Translations under genes and position numbers: made by a program
Part shown: one piece after another, positions 4,937 through 7,796 of the stretch
Layout of the letters: every line of letters starts with the position of its first letter
Position numbering within the stretch: position 1 is the first letter of the stretch
Notes under the pieces: generated by a model
Database searches by the model: none
The model's input: only the letters and a program-made list of their open reading frames with translations
Told to the model about the DNA's origin: nothing
Assembly: GCA_028875085.1 (NCBI GenBank)
Contig: JAPPFU010000262.1
Coordinates: 582 to 8,377, forward strand
Source of the DNA: Chloroflexota bacterium
Lineage (GTDB): Bacteria > Chloroflexota > Dehalococcoidia > Lucifugimonadales > Australimonadaceae
DNA: 7,796 nt
Direction of reading: 5' to 3'

Positions 4937-6415
4937 ATGCGGCGCATGCGTCCGCGAGGCGCTCGCGTGCGTAACGGTGGACGCATCGGCGACCGGGTGG
5001 TGCGCCGCCCTCGCCAGCGCGAGACGGAGCCGGTGCGCGTGCGCGCGTCGCGCCGCCGCCGCTTCATCGTGTCGGCAGCCGCGTCGTCGATGCTGGTGCT
5101 GACGCTCGGATTCGCGGCGGCCATCGCGGGCGGCACGCTGCTGCTCTCGCTGCCCTTCGCCAGTACGCAAGAGGGCGGCGCGCCACTGCTGGTTGCGCTG
5201 TTCACGGCCACGTCGGCTATGTGCGTTACGGGTCTGGTGATGGTGGAGAGCGCCACCTATTGGAGCGGCTTCGGCCAGGCGGTCATCGCGGCGCTGATGT
5301 TCATGGGCGGGCTGGGCATCATGACCGCAGGCGTCGTGATCCTGGCGGCGATCGGGCGGCGTATCACGCTGAACGACCGGCTGACGCTCAGCGAGTCGCT
5401 CGGCCAGCAGTCGCTGGGAAGCGTTACGCGCTTCGGACGCAACGTCGTCATCTTCGCGGTGGCGGCGCAGGCAGTGGGGTTCGTTGCACTGATGACGCAC
5501 TTCATCAGGGATTTCGACATCGGCCAAGCACTGTGGCACTCGCTCTTCCTGGCGATCTCCGGCTTCAACAACGCCGGATTCAACATCGTGAAGGGATCGG
5601 ACAGCCTGAGCATGTTCAGCGGCGCCCCCATCGTCATCGGCTCCGTGGGCGTGCTCATCCTGCTCGGCTCGGTGAGCCTGCCGGTACTGGCGGACATTGC
5701 GCGGAACCGCCGGTTGACGCGCCTGAGCCTGGACACGCAACTGGTGCTGGTCGGCCTGCTGGGGCTGTGGGCGCTGGGAGCAGCGGCGATGTTCGCCTTC
5801 GAGTTCCGCAACCCCGCCACGCTGGGCGAAATGGGGCTTGGCGACAGGCTCGGCAACGCGCTGTTCCAGGCCACCGTGTCGCGGACGGCGGGGTTCAGCA
5901 CCATCGACTTCGGCTCGACGCGCGCCGCCACCGACTACCTGTTCCTGCTGCTGATGGCAGTGGGCGGCGTATCGGGCTCGACGGCGGGCGGCATCAAGAT
6001 CAACACGCTGATGGTGCTGCTCGTGGCCGCCTTCGCCTCGTTGAAGGGGCGGCCCCATCCTGAGGTATTCCGCCGCGAACTGCCCTACGCGCAGATAGCG
6101 CGTGCTATCGCCCTCGTCGCGCTGGTGGTGGCGGTCTTCATAGCGATCATCGTCTTGCTAGCCGCTACGGAGAACACGAACATCGCGGCAGGCAAGTTCT
6201 CCTTCGCCGACCTGCTGTTCGAGACGGTATCCGCGCTGGGCACTGTGGGCCTCTCGCGCGGCATTACGGGCGAACTGAGCGACCCGGGCCACTACATCCT
6301 GACGGCGGCGATGTACGTCGGCAGGCTCGGGCCGCTCACGCTGGGCTTAGGTTTGGCCTTTAGAGAGCGCCGAGCCGTCTACCGCTTCTCGCAAGAGCGT
6401 GTCAGAATCGGATAG
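4937..6415 (+). CDS. ktrB: TrkH/KtrB-family potassium uptake channel subunit
   Basis: An inner-membrane potassium (or sodium-coupled potassium) translocating subunit, up to 492 residues. It has the four M1-P-M2 repeats of the superfamily, each with its filter glycine: TSAMCVTG (92-99), ISGFNNAGF (207-215), VSRTAGFST (314-322) and VSALGTVGL (431-439). The signatures SGSTAGGIK (346-354) and VGRLGPLT (461-468) are present. About eight membrane helices plus four re-entrant loops can be traced from residue 43 on, closer to KtrB than to the longer TrkH, so the symbol is a best guess. The first 42 residues are very arginine-rich and unlike the family. ATG 4937 lacks a ribosome site; GTG 4967 (GAGG seven bases upstream) or GTG 5039 (GGAG nine bases upstream) may be the true start. 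It is followed after 18 bases by its RCK regulatory subunit, which should form a ring on its cytoplasmic face. Confidence 0.92.
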   Translation: MRRMRPRGARVRNGGRIGDRVVRRPRQRETEPVRVRASRRRRFIVSAAASSMLVLTLGFAAAIAGGTLLLSLPFASTQEGGAPLLVALFTATSAMCVTGLVMVESATYWSGFGQAVIAALMFMGGLGIMTAGVVILAAIGRRITLNDRLTLSESLGQQSLGSVTRFGRNVVIFAVAAQAVGFVALMTHFIRDFDIGQALWHSLFLAISGFNNAGFNIVKGSDSLSMFSGAPIVIGSVGVLILLGSVSLPVLADIARNRRLTRLSLDTQLVLVGLLGLWALGAAAMFAFEFRNPATLGEMGLGDRLGNALFQATVSRTAGFSTIDFGSTRAATDYLFLLLMAVGGVSGSTAGGIKINTLMVLLVAAFASLKGRPHPEVFRRELPYAQIARAIALVALVVAVFIAIIVLLAATENTNIAAGKFSFADLLFETVSALGTVGLSRGITGELSDPGHYILTAAMYVGRLGPLTLGLGLAFRERRAVYRFSQERVRIG

Positions 6416-6433
6416 CCTAGAGCGGAGGTTCGG

Positions 6434-7102
6434 ATGGCGCATCAAGTGGCAGTCATCGGCATGGGGCGCTTCGGCTATACCGTGGCGCGCGAGCTCTACC
6501 GCATCGGCCACGACGTGCTCATCGTCGACCGCGACCCCATCCTGGCGCAGCAGATGATGGGCCAGGTCACCTACGCCGTGGCGGGCGACTCCACCTCCGC
6601 AGAGTTTCTCGAAGAGGTGGGCATCAGGAACTTCGACACCGCCGTCGTCGCCATGGGCGACATCCAATCGAGCATCATGACCACAGTGCTGCTCAAGCAG
6701 CAGTTCGGTGTCTCCGAGGTCGCCGCGCGCGCCATCAGCGAGGTGCACGGGCGCACGCTCCGCGCCGTCGGCGCCGACCGCGTCGTCTACCCCGAGCAGG
6801 AAGCCGCCAGCCGCACGGCGCAGAGCCTCTTCCAGACCGCCACCTTGGAGTATATGGAGATCTCCGGCGGCTTCGGCTTCAGCAAGATCAACGCCACGTC
6901 AGGCATGGTGGGCAAGACCCTGGAGCAGAGCGGCTTCACCACCGCACGCAACCGGCACGGCACGGCGGTCGTCGCCATCAGCCGAGGCCGCGAGCCGATA
7001 CTCTCGCCCTCCAAGGACGAGGCCATCCGCGAGGACGACGTGCTCATCGTCGCCGGACATGGGGCGTCCCTCGAACAACTCCAACTGGAGCCCAACGCCT
7101 AA
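6434..7102 (+). CDS. ktrA: KtrA/TrkA-family potassium uptake regulatory subunit (RCK_N-RCK_C)
   Basis: A 222-residue cytoplasmic gating protein with a single RCK unit, the size of KtrA rather than of tandem-domain TrkA. The RCK_N Rossmann domain (1-135) shows VIGMGRFG (7-14) and an acidic strand end VDRD (31-34) for binding NAD(H) or adenine nucleotides. GDSTSAEFLEEVGI (51-64) and YPEQEAASRTAQ (119-130) are typical KtrA segments. The RCK_C domain occupies about 138-218 and ends with EDDVLIVAGHG. In the family, ATP/ADP or NADH binding to an octameric ring opens or closes the partner membrane subunit, and that role is inferred here from the adjoining channel gene. The start has a clear GGAGG (6424-6428) five bases upstream. 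The next gene begins four bases past its stop. Confidence 0.93.
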   Translation: MAHQVAVIGMGRFGYTVARELYRIGHDVLIVDRDPILAQQMMGQVTYAVAGDSTSAEFLEEVGIRNFDTAVVAMGDIQSSIMTTVLLKQQFGVSEVAARAISEVHGRTLRAVGADRVVYPEQEAASRTAQSLFQTATLEYMEISGGFGFSKINATSGMVGKTLEQSGFTTARNRHGTAVVAISRGREPILSPSKDEAIREDDVLIVAGHGASLEQLQLEPNA

Positions 7103-7106
7103 CGCC

Positions 7107-7559
7107 TTGCAGAACTCCATCCGCAAGATACTCGTCCCCGTTAGCGGAACCTCGGCCGACGAAGAGGCGGTGAAGGTCGCTTGCAGTCTCCTGGACAACG
7201 ACCGCAAGGCCGCCGTCATCATCCTCTACGTCCTCCACGTAGACCGCTCCCTGCCCCTGGACGCCGACCTTCCCGCAGCCTCGGTTCACGGTGAAGAGGT
7301 GCTCACCAAGATGGAGAGCATCGGGCGCAAGCACAAGCGCCGAACGGAGGGGGCGATTCTCCAAGCGCGCGACTTCGGCCCCGCCATCGTGAGCGAGGCG
7401 CTGGAGCGCAGCGCCGACCTCATCGTCATCGGCACGCCGCGCGAGCAGCGCTACGGCGCGCCCATCTTCGGCGAGACCGCCCTCTACATCCTCCGCCACA
7501 GCCCCACGCGGGTCATCGTCAACCGCGAGGGCGCCAGCACCAACGGACGGAGCGCATGA
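7107..7559 (+). CDS. Universal stress protein (UspA family)
   Basis: A 150-residue single-domain Usp protein. It opens with the first strand RKILVPVSGT (6-15), has the second strand AAVIILYVLHV (35-45) and ends with ADLIVIGT (103-110) and ALYILRHSPTRVIV (125-138), which form the core of the alpha/beta fold. The ATP-binding pattern G-2x-G-9x-G(S/T) is degenerate: GTPR starts it (109-112) and the second glycine is arginine, with GE (122-123) in place of GS. The aspartate after the first strand is also replaced (VSGT for VDGS), so nucleotide binding is doubtful. No ATG precedes the fold; TTG at 7107 is the natural start, four bases after the ktrA stop, so translation is probably coupled. Its position between two RCK genes suggests a role in tuning potassium uptake under stress, an inference from context only. 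Confidence 0.85.
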   Translation: MQNSIRKILVPVSGTSADEEAVKVACSLLDNDRKAAVIILYVLHVDRSLPLDADLPAASVHGEEVLTKMESIGRKHKRRTEGAILQARDFGPAIVSEALERSADLIVIGTPREQRYGAPIFGETALYILRHSPTRVIVNREGASTNGRSA

Positions 7560-7796
7560 CGAGCGGCGCCCGCAGAGTCATCATCGTCGGCTGCGGGCGC
7601 GTCGGCGCCATGGTGGCCGAAGCGCTGCTGGAGCAAGGCGACGACGTCACCATCCTCGACACCAATCAAGAGCACTTCCGCCGTATGAGGGAGCGCCCGC
7701 GCCTGCACATGGTCACCGCCGACGGCACCTCCGTCGAAGCCCTCCGCAGCGTGGACGCCGGCGGCGCCGAAGTCTTCATAGCCCTGGCCGCCGCAG
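7556..7796 (+). CDS. Second TrkA-type RCK_N (NAD-binding) subunit, partial at right edge
   Basis: The first 80 codons of a second RCK protein, cut off by the window edge. Its ATG overlaps the Usp stop in an ATGA arrangement, so the two are translationally coupled. It shows the nucleotide loop VGCGRVG (11-17) and the acidic strand end LDTN (34-37). ADGTSVEAL (54-62) corresponds to the GDSTS segment of the upstream paralogue. Sequence identity to that paralogue looks modest, so it is not a recent duplicate. It could be a second single-RCK subunit forming a mixed ring, or a tandem-domain TrkA; the missing 3' part would decide. Confidence 0.9.
   Translation, partial: MTSGARRVIIVGCGRVGAMVAEALLEQGDDVTILDTNQEHFRRMRERPRLHMVTADGTSVEALRSVDAGGAEVFIALAAA

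Noticed and set aside
4852..4974. Possible leader peptide of 40 codons after AGGAGG (4846-4851)
   Set aside because: The ribosome-site match touches the ATG with no spacer, the product shows no attenuation-type codons, and the frame overlaps the channel gene out of phase.
3367..5256. A 629-residue version of the M20 protein starting at 5256
   Set aside because: The extra N-terminal part is low-complexity and overlaps the start of the channel gene. A clear ribosome site and the natural domain start are at 4710.
4748..6058. Long minus-strand ORF opposite the channel gene
   Set aside because: Its translation is rich in His, Arg and Gln with no domain signal, typical of the antisense of a GC-rich gene. 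The plus strand encodes an unmistakable channel.
1..7796. Mobile elements, CRISPR arrays, tRNA or rRNA genes
   Set aside because: No repeat-spacer pattern, transposase-like frame, terminal repeats or tRNA cloverleaf was seen on either strand.

Overview
This GC-rich window is free-living bacterial chromosome with densely packed genes on both strands. The gene set (DUF151 nuclease, crotonase, M20-type hydrolase, KtrAB/Trk-type potassium uptake) and the base composition would suit a Chloroflexota-like lineage, but nothing in the window proves the taxonomy. UGA is the ordinary stop of several genes here (the crotonase, the M20 hydrolase, the Usp gene), so the code is standard.

Layout: the left edge holds the probable tail of an unknown gene whose stop overlaps the start of an NAD-dependent epimerase/dehydratase (73-939, +). 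Convergent to it are a DUF151 bifunctional-nuclease protein (1038-1601, -) and, upstream of that on the same strand, a crotonase with an extra N-terminal zinc ribbon (1705-2634, -). A 47-base divergent promoter region with a perfect inverted repeat separates the crotonase from a DsbA/FrnE-family thiol oxidoreductase (2682-3356, +). Convergent to that gene is a divergent M20-family hydrolase (3367-4710, -). The right third is a potassium-uptake operon on the + strand: TrkH/KtrB channel subunit (4937-6415), KtrA/TrkA gating subunit (6434-7102), universal stress protein (7107-7559) and a second TrkA-type NAD-binding subunit running off the right edge (7556-7796).

The main discovery is at 2682-3356. 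The FrnE-like reading frame is interrupted by one in-frame UGA (2730-2732), exactly where the first catalytic cysteine of the CPWC motif belongs, giving U-P-W-C. It is followed 20 bases later by the four-base loop (GGCC) of a seven-pair stem-loop with the geometry of a bacterial SECIS element. The gene has a strong ribosome-binding site ahead of the UGA and an intact conserved frame after it. The best reading is a selenocysteine-containing DsbA/FrnE-like protein that routine gene calling would truncate to an ORF from about 2898, losing the active site.

Other points of interest are the zinc-ribbon/crotonase fusion with only one of the two classical catalytic glutamates, a likely leaderless crotonase promoter overlapping a palindrome, an M20 protein in which several canonical metal or catalytic residues look replaced, and a potassium operon with two separate RCK genes flanking a Usp gene.
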